Positions 8,033-17,259 of a stretch of DNA of 28,711 nucleotides are shown in pieces; the first letter of the stretch is position 1, and each line of letters starts with the position of its first letter. Position numbers and translations under genes: made by a program. The stretch comes from JBOHPP01 sp050731755 (GTDB lineage Bacteria > Methylomirabilota > Methylomirabilia > Rokubacteriales > CSP1-6). The notes under the pieces are model-generated. The model did no database searches. It was not told where the DNA came from and saw only the letters and a program-made list of their open reading frames with translations. Where the stretch lies: contig JBOHPP010000082.1 in the NCBI GenBank assembly GCA_050731755.1, positions 1-28,711 on the forward strand, read 5' to 3'.

Positions 8033-9304
8033 TCACGACGCGTGCACCGTGGTGTGCCCGATCAGGAAGTCCAGCGTCATCCGCTCCCCCAGGCTGAGCC
8101 GGAGCCTCTCCAGATCTCCGCTCTTCTCCATCATACGCCTGATGGCCGGCGTGGGGCGCTGGCTGGCCCGGGCGATCGTCTCGACCTCGGCGTCCACGTC
8201 GGCCGTGGCGGGCTCGATCCCCTCCCGCTCGGCCACCGCAGCCAGCAGCAGCCCCCGGCGGACGGCGCGCTCGGCCCCCGGGCGCAGCTCGCCGATCAGG
8301 CGAGGGTAGTCCCACTGCACGGCGTCGGGATCCACGCCCTGCCGCCGCATCTGCTCCCGGCCGTGCTCGACCTGGCGGGCAATCTGGCGCATGATCATCG
8401 ACTCGGGGACGGTGAACTCGTGGCGCGCCATCAGCGCGTCGACGATCCGGCCTTCCAGCGCGTGCCGGTCCTCAGCGGTTCGGCGCGCCTCGAGCTGCCG
8501 CTGGACCTCTTCGCGCAGGGCCCCCAGGGTCTCGAACGCGCCGAGCGACCGGGCGAGGTCGTCGTTCAGCTCCGGCAGCACCTTTTCCTTCACTTCCACC
8601 ACCGTCACCACGGCGCTGCCGGCCTTGCCGCGCACGGCCTCCCGCCGGTGGTCGTCGGGAAAGCGGACGGGCACCGTGCGTTGCTCGCCGGCCCGCAGGC
8701 CGGCCACCGCCTGATCGATCTCGGGCATGACGGCGCTCTCACCGACGACGAAGGCGTAGCCCGTCTGGCGCGAGGGTTCCTGGCCCTCGACGGTCAGAGT
8801 GTAGTCGATGATGGCGAGGTCCCCCGGGGCGGCGGGCCGCTCGACGCTCACGAAGTGTCCCTGCTGCTCGCGCATCCGCCCGAGCGTCTCCTCCACCTCG
8901 GCCGGAGTGACCGGCCGGGGCGCGTGCTGAACCTCGAGCTCCTTGTACTGGCCCAGCGCAATGCTCGGCTTGACCTCCACCACCGCGACGAACGACAGGG
9001 GAGCGCCCTCTTCGAGCCGGACGTCTTGAAGATCCGGCTCGTCGACCGGCTCCAGCTGCGCCTGGGAGAGCGCCTGTCGGTAGACGTCGGGGATCAGATG
9101 CTCGGCAACCTCGCGACGGACGTCGTCCGCAAAGTGGACCTTCACCAGCGAGCGAGGCACGTGGCCCTTTCGGAAGCCGGGCAGCCGGGCCTGCTTCTGC
9201 ACACGGCCGTAGGCGCGCTCCCATTCCTGCTGCACGACGTCCGCCGGCGCCTCCACGGCGAGGCGCCGCTTACAGCCGTCCAGGGTCTCCACGTCGACCT
9301 TCAT
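8033..9304 (-). CDS. tig: Trigger factor, ribosome-associated chaperone/PPIase
   Basis: A 423-residue protein with the three-domain layout of trigger factor. The N-terminal ribosome-binding domain contains the signature GFRKGHVP (residues 43-50), where the Phe-Arg-Lys loop contacts L23 at the exit tunnel. An FKBP-like PPIase domain spans about 150-240 (DLAIIDYTLTVEG). A long helical C-terminal chaperone domain follows. It shields nascent chains before handing them to DnaK or letting them fold. The ATG at 9304 is preceded by a GGAG sequence. It starts 13 nt after the tRNA-Leu 3' end, so tRNA and tig are probably on one primary transcript that continues into clpP. Confidence 0.96.
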   Translation of the reverse strand: MKVDVETLDGCKRRLAVEAPADVVQQEWERAYGRVQKQARLPGFRKGHVPRSLVKVHFADDVRREVAEHLIPDVYRQALSQAQLEPVDEPDLQDVRLEEGAPLSFVAVVEVKPSIALGQYKELEVQHAPRPVTPAEVEETLGRMREQQGHFVSVERPAAPGDLAIIDYTLTVEGQEPSRQTGYAFVVGESAVMPEIDQAVAGLRAGEQRTVPVRFPDDHRREAVRGKAGSAVVTVVEVKEKVLPELNDDLARSLGAFETLGALREEVQRQLEARRTAEDRHALEGRIVDALMARHEFTVPESMIMRQIARQVEHGREQMRRQGVDPDAVQWDYPRLIGELRPGAERAVRRGLLLAAVAEREGIEPATADVDAEVETIARASQRPTPAIRRMMEKSGDLERLRLSLGERMTLDFLIGHTTVHAS

Positions 9305-9317
9305 TGAATCTCCGGGG

Positions 9318-9405
9318 TGGTGCGAGAGGGGGGAATCGAACCCCCAAGGGCTTTAGGCCCACTGGATCCTAAGTCCAGCGCGTCTGCCAGTTCCGCCACT
9401 CTCGC
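9318..9405 (-). tRNA. tRNA-Leu (anticodon UAG)
   Basis: An 88-nt type II tRNA. The acceptor stem GCGAGAG pairs with CTCTCGC. The anticodon arm CTGGA-CTTAGGA-TCCAG gives anticodon TAG, reading CUA and possibly other CUN codons. The long variable arm has a GGGC/GCCC stem, and the T arm is GGGGG-TTCGATT-CCCCC. The discriminator A and the CCA end are genome-encoded. There is no sign of a duplicated 3' end nearby that would mark integration. Confidence 0.97.
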
Positions 9406-9427
9406 AACGATGTAAAACGCGAAGGCT

Positions 9428-9456
9428 AGGATATCCAGGACACGCCGGGCCCGCAA
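9428..9456 (-). promoter_or_regulatory. Sigma-70-type promoter for tRNA-Leu and tig-clpP-clpX-rsmI
   Basis: On the minus strand TTGCGG (9456-9451) and TATCCT (9433-9428) are separated by 17 nt. The predicted transcription start near 9421 lies about 16 nt before the mature tRNA 5' end. No other promoter fits in the 13 nt between the tRNA and tig. Confidence 0.6.
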
Positions 9457-9544
9457 GGAATGGCGTTTGTAGAATCGCGCCCGCGCCGGCGCCAGCGCCC
9501 GGGGGCCGGACCCGGCAAATCGCGTGCTTGGCCAGCCGGCCTGA

Positions 9545-9559
9545 TGGCACCGGCCTTGA
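9545..9559 (+). promoter_or_regulatory. Weak sigma-54-like element before the secreted-protein gene
   Basis: TGGCACCGGCCTTGA has the -24 half of a sigma-54 promoter but carries GA in place of GC at -12. It sits about 70 nt before the ATG at 9629. Because the -12 GC is nearly invariant in known promoters, this is only a candidate, kept separate from the seven better matches. Confidence 0.25.
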
Positions 9560-9628
9560 AGCCTGACCGGGCGCCTGAAGAAGGCGCGGGTACCAACACC
9601 AACCACCAGAAGAGAGGGAGAGGGAACT

Positions 9629-10054
9629 ATGAGAAGGAGCAAGTGTGCGATCGCACTCATCGCGGCGGCGAGCGTGCTCGCGTTCGCCGGCGCTGGCCTG
9701 GCGGCCAACCCGGGCCCGGCTGACTTCGACGCGTGCAACAAAGAGGCGCAGGCCAAGGGAGGCAGCCCAGCTGCATCGCCAGGCACCAAGGACAGCGGCG
9801 CGGGCACGTCCGCCAGCCCGGGCACCTCAGGCGCCCCGAGCGCCAGCCCGTCGACCAGCGGCGGCCCCTCCGGCACCACGAGCGGGGGCGCGGCGGCCGG
9901 CGCCGGCACATCCGGCACCACCGGCGGCACGTCAGTGAGCGGCGGCGCTTCCACGTCGGCTGAGGCGCAGCTTCAGGGTATGGCGGCGGCCGGCCAGGCC
10001 GATCCGGCCTATCAGCAGGTCTACCGCGACTGCATGAAGAAGCGCGGATTCTAG
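9629..10054 (+). CDS. Secreted low-complexity Ser/Gly/Thr/Ala-rich protein
   Basis: A 141-residue protein with a clear Sec signal peptide (MRRSKCAIALIAAASVLAF, cleavage likely after GLA near residue 25). A short head follows (ADFDACNKEAQAK), then about 65 residues of Ser/Gly/Thr/Ala/Pro linker, and a compact tail ending DPAYQQVYRDCMKKRGF. One Cys in the head and one in the tail could form a disulfide bridging the disordered linker. The ATG has a purine-rich Shine-Dalgarno sequence (GAGGGAGAGG) upstream, and a strong hairpin follows the stop, so it looks like a single-gene transcript. I recognise no domain; a small periplasmic or surface protein is the most that can be said. Confidence 0.75.
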   Translation: MRRSKCAIALIAAASVLAFAGAGLAANPGPADFDACNKEAQAKGGSPAASPGTKDSGAGTSASPGTSGAPSASPSTSGGPSGTTSGGAAAGAGTSGTTGGTSVSGGASTSAEAQLQGMAAAGQADPAYQQVYRDCMKKRGF

Positions 10055-10061
10055 TTGCGAA

Positions 10062-10090
10062 GGGGCTCCTCGTCACCAACGAGGGGCCCC
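10062..10090 (+). terminator. Strong hairpin after the secreted-protein gene
   Basis: A 12-bp stem (GGGGCTCCTCGT paired with ACGAGGGGCCCC, one G-T wobble) with a CACCA loop starts 8 nt after the stop at 10054. No long T run follows, so it may be a Rho-assisted terminator or an mRNA 3' stabiliser. Confidence 0.65.
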
Positions 10091-10127
10091 ACCCCTATTT
10101 CCACATCCAACACCGACGGGGGTGACC

Positions 10128-10577
10128 ATGAGCCAGGCTAATGAGACCGCGATCACGGTGCTCAACAATCTCGTCGAGACGTGCCGGGACGGCCAGGAAG
10201 GGTTCCGAACCGCGGCCGAGCACGTCAAGGATCCGCAGCTCAAGCAGCTCTTCATGACCTACGCCCAACAACGCGCCCAGTTCATCACCGAGCTGCAAGG
10301 CGAGATTCGTCGTCTCGGCGACGATCCCGACCGCAGCGGCAGCGTCGCCGGCGCATTGCACCGGGGGTGGATGAACATCCGGTCAGCGGTCTCGGGCGGC
10401 GACGACCGCGCCATCGTGGCCGAGGCCGAGCGTGGCGAGGACGCCGCCAAAACGGCCTACGAGGACGCGCTCCAGCGGGGCTTGCCGACGGCCGCGCGCG
10501 GGCTGGTCGAGCAGCAGTATGCGCGCGTCACGGAGGCCCACGACCGGGTCCGGGCCCTGCGCGAGCGCGCCGCCTGA
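10128..10577 (+). CDS. PA2169/DUF2383 family four-helix-bundle protein
   Basis: A 149-residue all-helical, Glu/Arg/Ala-rich soluble protein. The N-terminal part (ITVLNNLVETCRDGQEGFRTAAEHV) and LKQLFMTYAQQRAQFITELQ match the ferritin-like DUF2383 pattern, followed by GSVAGALHRGWMNIRSAVSGGD and two closing helices. Members are linked to stress conditions, but the biochemical role is not established. The ATG at 10128 follows GGGGGTGA; a GTG two codons earlier is an alternative. The gene is convergent with the aldehyde dehydrogenase, with only 7 nt between the two stops, and both stops lie within one hairpin. Confidence 0.85.
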   Translation: MSQANETAITVLNNLVETCRDGQEGFRTAAEHVKDPQLKQLFMTYAQQRAQFITELQGEIRRLGDDPDRSGSVAGALHRGWMNIRSAVSGGDDRAIVAEAERGEDAAKTAYEDALQRGLPTAARGLVEQQYARVTEAHDRVRALRERAA

Positions 10578-10590
10578 CGTCCGGTCAGGC
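10572..10590. terminator. Bidirectional hairpin containing two convergent stop codons
   Basis: GCCTGAC and GTCAGGC form a perfect 7-bp stem around a GTCCG loop. The TGA of the DUF2383 gene lies in the left arm and the TGA of the opposite-strand aldehyde dehydrogenase lies in the right arm. This would serve both transcripts as a compact shared 3' end. Confidence 0.5.
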
Positions 10591-11985
10591 CCGGGCGCGG
10601 AGGTGAAAGCTCTTCGGGCGGGTGAGCTGCCGGAAGCCGAGGTGTGAGAGCGAGCAGCCTTTGCCGCTGTCCTTCACGCCGACCCAGGGCAGCATCGGGT
10701 CCAGATAGTCGCACCGGTTGGCGTACACGGTGCCGGCCTCCACACGGTAGGCCAGCCGCTCGGCGCGCTCGAGGTCGCGCGTCCACACTGACGCGGTGAG
10801 GCCGTACGGGCTGTCGTTCATCAGCCGCACCGCCTCGTCGTCACCGGCCACCGGCATGATCCCGATGACGGGGCCGAAGCTCTCGTCGCGCATCAGCGCC
10901 ATGGCGTGATCGACGTCGACGAGCACGGCCGGCGGACAGAAGTAGCCGGGGCCGGTCCAGCGCTCTCCGCCGGTGAGTACGCGGGCCCCCTTGGCGCGCG
11001 CCTGGGCGATCTGCTCCTCCACCACGGCCACGCCGGAGCGGGTGGCCAGTGGCCCCAGCGTGGTGGAGGAGTCCAGGGGATCGCCCATGCGGTATCGCCG
11101 CACCAGCGCTACGGAGGCCTCGACGAAGCGGGCGAACAGCGGGCGGGCCACGTAGATCCGCTCCACCGCGCAACAACTCTGTCCCGCGTTGTAGAAGGCG
11201 CCGTCCACGAGGTTTTCGACGGCGAAGTCCAGGTCCGCGTCTTCGGCCACGTAGGCCGGATCCTTGCCGCCGAGCTCCAGGCCCAGATCGATGAAGCCGG
11301 CGTCGGCACCACCGACATGGGCATGAATCTCGCGCCCGCCGCGCGTCGAGCCGGTGAATGACACGTGGTCGACGCGTCCGGCGCGGATCAGGCGGGCGGT
11401 CGCCTCGTGATCCAGGCGAATGGCGGCTACGAGGCCGCGGGGCAAGTCCGTGCGGTCGAAGGCGTCGACGAAGTGGTCGGCGCAGAGCGGCGTGAGCCGC
11501 GCGTGCTTGATCAGCACTGCGTTGCCGGCCAGGAGCGCGGGGACGATGACGTTCACGGCGATCAGCAGCGGATAGTTCCAGGCCGCGATGTCGAGCACGA
11601 CGCCCAGCGGCTCGTGACGAATGAAGCGGCGAAAGCCCGCCTGGTCGGGCAGCGCCTCGTCGGCCAGCGCGGCGGCGGCCAGCCGCCCCATTGTTTCCGC
11701 GCGGTCGATCATCGTCTCGATCTCGGCGCGGGCCTGGCCGAGAGGCTTGCCCATCTGCCGCGTGATTTCGCCCGCCACGGCCTCGGCCATCCCGCGAAAC
11801 GCCGGTACCATGGCGCCGACGATCCGCACCCGGTCGGCCACGGGCACCTCCCGCCACTGACGCTGGACGGCGCGGGCGCGCGTCAGCAGGCGCTCGAGGT
11901 CCGCCGGGCGAGTGAACTCGACCGTGAGAAACGGCTCTCCGGTGGCGGGGTTGACGAGCGTCCAGCCGGCGTCGGGGGTGGGCAC
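10585..11985 (-). CDS. NAD(P)-dependent aldehyde dehydrogenase
   Basis: A 466-residue ALDH-superfamily enzyme. Landmarks are INP-like VNPATGEPF at the start, AAWNYPL (N137), the cofactor Lys region NAVLIK (K160), FTGSTRGG (210-217), the general base E237 in GLELGGKDP and the catalytic C271 in NAGQSCCAVERIY. ESFGPVIG and the C-terminal PWVGVKDSG are also intact. It oxidises an aldehyde to the acid; the substrate cannot be read from sequence, though short-chain semialdehydes are common for this branch. The start is GTG at 11985, about 8 nt after a TAGAAT -10 box, so the transcript may be leaderless. A decayed relative lies 0.7 kb away at 12733-13192 on the other strand. Confidence 0.92.
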   Translation of the reverse strand: MPTPDAGWTLVNPATGEPFLTVEFTRPADLERLLTRARAVQRQWREVPVADRVRIVGAMVPAFRGMAEAVAGEITRQMGKPLGQARAEIETMIDRAETMGRLAAAALADEALPDQAGFRRFIRHEPLGVVLDIAAWNYPLLIAVNVIVPALLAGNAVLIKHARLTPLCADHFVDAFDRTDLPRGLVAAIRLDHEATARLIRAGRVDHVSFTGSTRGGREIHAHVGGADAGFIDLGLELGGKDPAYVAEDADLDFAVENLVDGAFYNAGQSCCAVERIYVARPLFARFVEASVALVRRYRMGDPLDSSTTLGPLATRSGVAVVEEQIAQARAKGARVLTGGERWTGPGYFCPPAVLVDVDHAMALMRDESFGPVIGIMPVAGDDEAVRLMNDSPYGLTASVWTRDLERAERLAYRVEAGTVYANRCDYLDPMLPWVGVKDSGKGCSLSHLGFRQLTRPKSFHLRARA

Positions 11986-11993
11986 GCCCGGCT

Positions 11994-11999
11994 ATTCTA
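11994..11999 (-). promoter_or_regulatory. -10 box for the aldehyde dehydrogenase gene
   Basis: TAGAAT on the minus strand ends 8 nt before the GTG start. A convincing -35 box at 17 nt is not visible. The spacing predicts a transcript starting at or next to the start codon. Confidence 0.4.
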
Positions 12000-12016
12000 C
12001 CCGAGCGCGCCGGCGG

Positions 12017-12217
12017 TCAGGCCGCGGTGACCGGGCGGGCGGGGGCGGGGCGCGGGCGACGCTCGAAGGCGTGGCGGTATTCTTCCCGGAATCGCTCGAC
12101 ACACCGCGGACAGATGCCGTCAGTGAAGCGGACCCGCCATCCTCGCCAGGAAACCACGTTGCGCCAGAGGGAGTGCCCGTAATACCGCGAGTGCCACGCG
12201 CAACGGCAGATCAGCAT
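12017..12217 (-). CDS. Small Cys-rich (CxC...CxxC) protein of unknown function
   Basis: A 66-residue protein from the ATG at 12217. It begins MLICRCAWHSRYYGHSLW, continues with VVSWRGWRVRFTDGICPRCVERFREEY and ends in an Arg/Pro/Ala tail. The C4-x-C6 plus nearby His and the later CPRC pair could hold one zinc ion, as in small zinc-ribbon proteins. There is no signal peptide or membrane helix. A GAGGGG sequence precedes the ATG, and a good sigma-54 promoter core lies 65 nt upstream, which together support a real gene. A longer frame starting at 12406 would cross the promoter and adds no similarity. Function unknown. Confidence 0.6.
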   Translation of the reverse strand: MLICRCAWHSRYYGHSLWRNVVSWRGWRVRFTDGICPRCVERFREEYRHAFERRPRPAPARPVTAA

Positions 12218-12281
12218 GTCGGCCCCTCGCCTCCCCTGAAACGCCCTCACGAAATTGCCAATGAAGGATGGGCAGGAGGCT

Positions 12282-12295
12282 GCAAGGCGTGTGCC
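12282..12295 (-). promoter_or_regulatory. Sigma-54 promoter core before the small Cys-rich gene
   Basis: The minus strand reads GGCACACGCCTTGC followed by A: GG and GC are 10 nt apart, with GGCAC at -24 and TTGCA at -12. The predicted start near 12270 gives a leader of about 53 nt before the ATG at 12217. Confidence 0.6.
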
Positions 12296-12430
12296 CCGGG
12301 TCGGGTCCGCTCCAATGCGTACTTGGGCCCCGGGAACCGGCATGACCAGAGAAATCGCCCGCATAGTGACGGCAAGAAATTCCCCAAAGTTCGCAGTCGG
12401 TGGCATGCCGTTCGCACCTCATCGTTCACC

Positions 12431-12664
12431 ATGTGGACCCTGAGACGCCGCCCCAGACTCGGCCACCCCTGGCGCCATTCCGCTCCGCGTGGCTCGACAC
12501 TGACTCGTGACGCGATCATCGCCGTCGTGAGCGCGGCCATGGGCGCCCTCGCCGCGCGCGTCCTCCGACGGCGCTCAGCGCGGCCCCTCCGCGCGGCGGC
12601 CGCCGGTGGGTCGCTGAGCCCGCGGAAGGTCGTCGATGCGGGCAGTCACGGGCGGGGATGGTAA
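12431..12664 (+). CDS. Doubtful small ORF with one possible membrane helix
   Basis: A 77-codon frame begins MWTLRRRPRLGHPWRH and holds one moderately hydrophobic stretch (AIIAVVSAAMGALAARVL) followed by Arg-rich sequence. There is no Shine-Dalgarno sequence, no recognisable promoter and no known family. The 12218-12732 interval otherwise holds the sigma-54 core at 12282-12295 and the short tandem repeat at 12671. The frame may be a relic or chance. Confidence 0.2.
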   Translation: MWTLRRRPRLGHPWRHSAPRGSTLTRDAIIAVVSAAMGALAARVLRRRSARPLRAAAAGGSLSPRKVVDAGSHGRGW

Positions 12665-12670
12665 AGAGTC

Positions 12671-12703
12671 GGGACAAGCCTCGGACAAGCCTCGGACAAG
12701 CCG
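12671..12703 (+). repeat. Three tandem copies of an 11-bp unit
   Basis: The unit (C/G)GGACAAGCC(T/G) occurs three times head to tail with changes only at its ends. It lies just upstream of the decayed aldehyde dehydrogenase. The unit is not a multiple of three, so copy-number change would shift any frame crossing it. Confidence 0.7.
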
Positions 12704-12732
12704 GGCCTGCAAGTCCGCCCGCGGGCGGGCCA

Positions 12733-13192
12733 GTCAGATCGCCAGCATCAACCCGGCGACCGGCCAGACGATCCGCGCCCTCGCGCGCCTGACGCCTGCC
12801 GAGATCGAGGTGAGGCTCGCGAGCGCCGCCGCCGCTTTCCCCCACTGGCGCCACGTCCCCATCGCCGAGCGCGCGCGGATGATGAAGCGGGTGGCGGACA
12901 TCCTGGAGGAGGAACGGGAAGAGCGTCCTCGAGTTGGGCGGGAGCGACCCGTTTCATCATCACGCCGACCGCCGATCTGGAGGCTGCCGTCTCAACCGGC
13001 GTCCGGGCGCGGGTCATCAACAACGGCCAGTCCTGCATCGCGGCCAAGCGGTTCATCGTCGCTGAGCCCATCGCCGGTGCGTTCGAGCGCCGGTTCGCCG
13101 AGGCGATGGCGCGGCTGACCGTCGGTGACCCCCTCGACCCCTCGACCCACGTGGAACCGCTGGCGACCGAGGAGATTCTGGCCGGCAGGCGG
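12733..13192 (+). pseudogene. Decayed aldehyde dehydrogenase (succinate-semialdehyde type)
   Basis: Two ALDH segments are joined out of order with the family. The first reads QIASINPATGQTIRAL through RMMKRVADILEEEREE, the usual first 65 or so residues. It jumps directly to LELGGSDP, so roughly 170-200 residues of the cofactor domain are missing. One extra base near 12952 then shifts the frame; in the shifted frame FIITPTADLEAAV, the catalytic block NNGQSCIAAKRFIV and LTVGDPLDPSTHVEPLAT are plain. The C-terminal third is absent, ending near 13192 just short of the antiporter stop. With an internal deletion, a frameshift and a lost end it cannot make an enzyme. It differs clearly from the intact ALDH at 10585-11985, so it is not a recent copy. 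Confidence 0.85.
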
Positions 13193-13206
13193 CGCCGGCG
13201 CGGCGA

Positions 13207-14991
13207 CTACGGAGTGCCGCCGGGCGACGGGGCAGCTGGCTCCCCGGGTGCGGACCGCACGACCGGCGCCTTGAGCGCCGCCGTCTGACGTCGCCGGGCC
13301 TCGGCCAGCGCCTCTGGAGTGCGCGGAACCAGCAGCTCGTAGAGGTGCTCGGCGGCCAGCGCAGGCGGGACGAGGACGTAGTCGGCGCCCTCCGCGTAGA
13401 GCCGCTCGGCGGCCGCGAGGGTGTCGGCCGTGACGATGACGCGCGACCTCGGAGCAAGGGCGCGTACCTGCCGCAGCAGGCGGAGGTTGTTGGTGCCCTT
13501 GAGGAACCAGTCGGAGATGCTCGACACGACGACCTCCGCGCGCTCGATGCCGGTGTGACGGAGGGTGTCGGCATTGGCGATGTCGCCGTAGTGGCACGCG
13601 ATGCCCTCGGCCTGGAGCCGCTCCAGCGTTTCCGGGTTGAAGTCGACGGCTACGATCCGCCCCTTCATCGGTGACTGCTCGCGATCGAGGTGCGTGAGAA
13701 AGGCCAGGCCCTCGCGCGAGACACCGAGGAAGAACATGTCAGGCTGGGCCGCCGCGCCCTCCGTCGGCTCCTCCCCCCGCTGGCGGCCCCACCACCGAGG
13801 CAGCCCCAACGCGCCGAGGGCGCGGGCCGCGCCCGTGGCGATCGCGTGGTTGAAGAGGATCGCGTAGGTGGCCGCCACCGCCGTGCCGAGGAGCGCGTAG
13901 AGGACGAGGGAGGCGATCTCCCGGCTCACGTGGCCGTAGCCCAGCCCCAGCGAGACGATCACCAGCGAGAACTCGCTGACCTGGGCGAGGTTGATGCCGA
14001 CCACGCCGGCCGTGCGCGTGTCGAGCCGCAGCAGCATGAAGATCGGGAACATCACCAGAACGCGACTGGCCGCCACGAACACGGCCACCGCCACCGTCAG
14101 GAGCAGCAGGCGCGGCGTGGGGGCCGGCATCTTCATGCCCAGCGCGACGAAGAACAGGGTCAGGAAGAAGTCGCGGACGCCGGCCAGCCGCGTGACGACC
14201 TCCACGCCGTAGGGAAAGGCGGCGATGACCATGCCCGCGATGAGCGCCCCCATCTCCTTCGACAGACCGAGGGCGCCGGCGGTGCCGGCGACCAGGAAGC
14301 ACCAGGCGATGGCGGTGATCAGCATCAGCTCGGGTGACCGGGCCACCGCCCGGAAGAGCCGCGGCAGGGCCAACCGCGACAGCACTACCGCCGTCGCGAT
14401 CAGCCCCACGCCGGTGCCCAGGGAAGGCAGCAGGCGCGCCGGCTGGAGCGCATGCAGACTGGGCTGCAGGGCCAGGAAGGCGATCGCCCACAGATCCTGG
14501 AAGATGAGGATCCCCAGCGTCAGCCGCCCGGCCAGGGTCGCCATCTCGAACTTGTCGTAGAGAAGCTTGACCACGATGAGGGTCGAGGACAGGCTGAGCG
14601 CGATCGCCAGGTAGAGCCTGTCGTAGGCGCCGCCGGTCCTCGAGGTGAGCTCGCCGAAGACCAGCCAGGCCAAGCCCACGCTGATCGGGAACTGCAGCAG
14701 GCCGCTGACGACGATGGTGCGCCCGGTCTGGGCGATGCTCGGCACGCTGATCTCGAGCCCGATGATAAAGAGCAGCAGGATCAGCCCCAGCTCCGAGATG
14801 AACTCGATGCTCGCCTCGTGGGCGACCACCCCGAGCCCCAGGTGCGGGCCCAGGACGGCCCCGGCGGCGATGTAGCCGAGAATCAGGGGCTGGCGGATGA
14901 CTCGGGCCACCAGCGCGAAGACGGAGGCCGCGATGATACTGGCGCCGATGGCGATCAGCACATCGTGGTCGACGGCCGGCGGCGCGCTCAT
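13207..14991 (-). CDS. Monovalent cation:proton antiporter, CPA2/KefB type with Rossmann domain
   Basis: A 594-residue inner-membrane protein. Residues about 8-390 form the polytopic Na+/H+-exchanger domain, with family blocks LGYIAAGAVLGPHLGLG, EFISELGLILLLFIIGLEI, LSSTLIVVKLL, LGILIFQDLWAI and GALIAGMVIA. After a short linker, residues about 415-540 form a TrkA-N-like Rossmann domain (IVAVDFNPETLERL, HYGDIANADTL). Its first strand, DMFFLGVSREGL, lacks the classic GxGxxG, so nucleotide binding may be altered. The C-terminal 30 residues are Pro/Ala-rich. Such proteins exchange K+ or Na+ for protons in pH and electrophile stress. ATG start at 14991; divergent from glgX, convergent with the ALDH relic. 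Ion specificity cannot be assigned. Confidence 0.92.
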   Translation of the reverse strand: MSAPPAVDHDVLIAIGASIIAASVFALVARVIRQPLILGYIAAGAVLGPHLGLGVVAHEASIEFISELGLILLLFIIGLEISVPSIAQTGRTIVVSGLLQFPISVGLAWLVFGELTSRTGGAYDRLYLAIALSLSSTLIVVKLLYDKFEMATLAGRLTLGILIFQDLWAIAFLALQPSLHALQPARLLPSLGTGVGLIATAVVLSRLALPRLFRAVARSPELMLITAIAWCFLVAGTAGALGLSKEMGALIAGMVIAAFPYGVEVVTRLAGVRDFFLTLFFVALGMKMPAPTPRLLLLTVAVAVFVAASRVLVMFPIFMLLRLDTRTAGVVGINLAQVSEFSLVIVSLGLGYGHVSREIASLVLYALLGTAVAATYAILFNHAIATGAARALGALGLPRWWGRQRGEEPTEGAAAQPDMFFLGVSREGLAFLTHLDREQSPMKGRIVAVDFNPETLERLQAEGIACHYGDIANADTLRHTGIERAEVVVSSISDWFLKGTNNLRLLRQVRALAPRSRVIVTADTLAAAERLYAEGADYVLVPPALAAEHLYELLVPRTPEALAEARRRQTAALKAPVVRSAPGEPAAPSPGGTP

Positions 14992-15005
14992 GAGGGTCTC
15001 AACCG

Positions 15006-15011
15006 ATCATA
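15006..15011 (-). promoter_or_regulatory. Candidate -10 box for the antiporter gene
   Basis: TATGAT on the minus strand lies 14 nt before the ATG at 14991. No -35 box is convincing at the expected spacing. It sits back to back with the glgX sigma-54 core at 15086-15099. Confidence 0.35.
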
Positions 15012-15085
15012 GCCCGACCCCCCGGCCCGCCGTGCCTCTTGCGGCAGTCTAGGCCATCCGCCTCAGGGCGGGCCGCCAGCACCGA

Positions 15086-15099
15086 GGCACGCGGGTTGC
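15086..15099 (+). promoter_or_regulatory. Sigma-54 promoter core before glgX
   Basis: GGCACGCGGGTTGC followed by T matches the -24/-12 consensus with the correct GG-N10-GC spacing. Transcription would start near 15111. This is after the TTG at 15101 and the ATG at 15107, which favours the ATG at 15116 as the translation start with only about 5 nt of leader. Confidence 0.6.
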
Positions 15100-15115
15100 T
15101 TTGCTGATGAGTGGG

Positions 15116-17239
<2,124 letters not shown>

Positions 17240-17246
17240 CCGGAGC

Positions 17247-17259
17247 GGGGCTTCGCCCC
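17247..17259 (+). terminator. Short hairpin after glgX
   Basis: GGGGC-TTC-GCCCC begins 8 nt after the glgX stop at 17239. No T tract follows. The surrounding GGAGCGGGGCTTCGCCCCTC also resembles the first arm of the two-hairpin repeat found at 2966 and 22312 and may be a worn half-copy. Confidence 0.45.

Noticed and set aside
8670..8684. Sigma-54-like GGCACC...TTGC on the plus strand inside tig
   Set aside because: The GG to GC spacing is 11 nt, not 10, and it lies antisense within trigger factor with no gene downstream in that direction.
9318..9405. tRNA-Leu as an integration site for a mobile element
   Set aside because: No duplicated tRNA end, integrase or change in base composition is visible nearby, and the tRNA sits in a conserved housekeeping order with tig.
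12145..12165. GGAAACCACGTTGC with sigma-54 spacing on the plus strand
   Set aside because: The -24 half is poor (GGAA) and it lies antisense within the small Cys-rich gene; no convincing rightward gene follows.
12671..12703. Tandem 11-bp repeat as a CRISPR array
   Set aside because: The units are short, contiguous and without spacers, and no cas genes are present.
13207..13300. Extension of the antiporter tail as a separate gene
   Set aside because: The Pro/Ala-rich C-terminus is continuous with the Rossmann domain in one frame and has no internal start with a ribosome-binding site.
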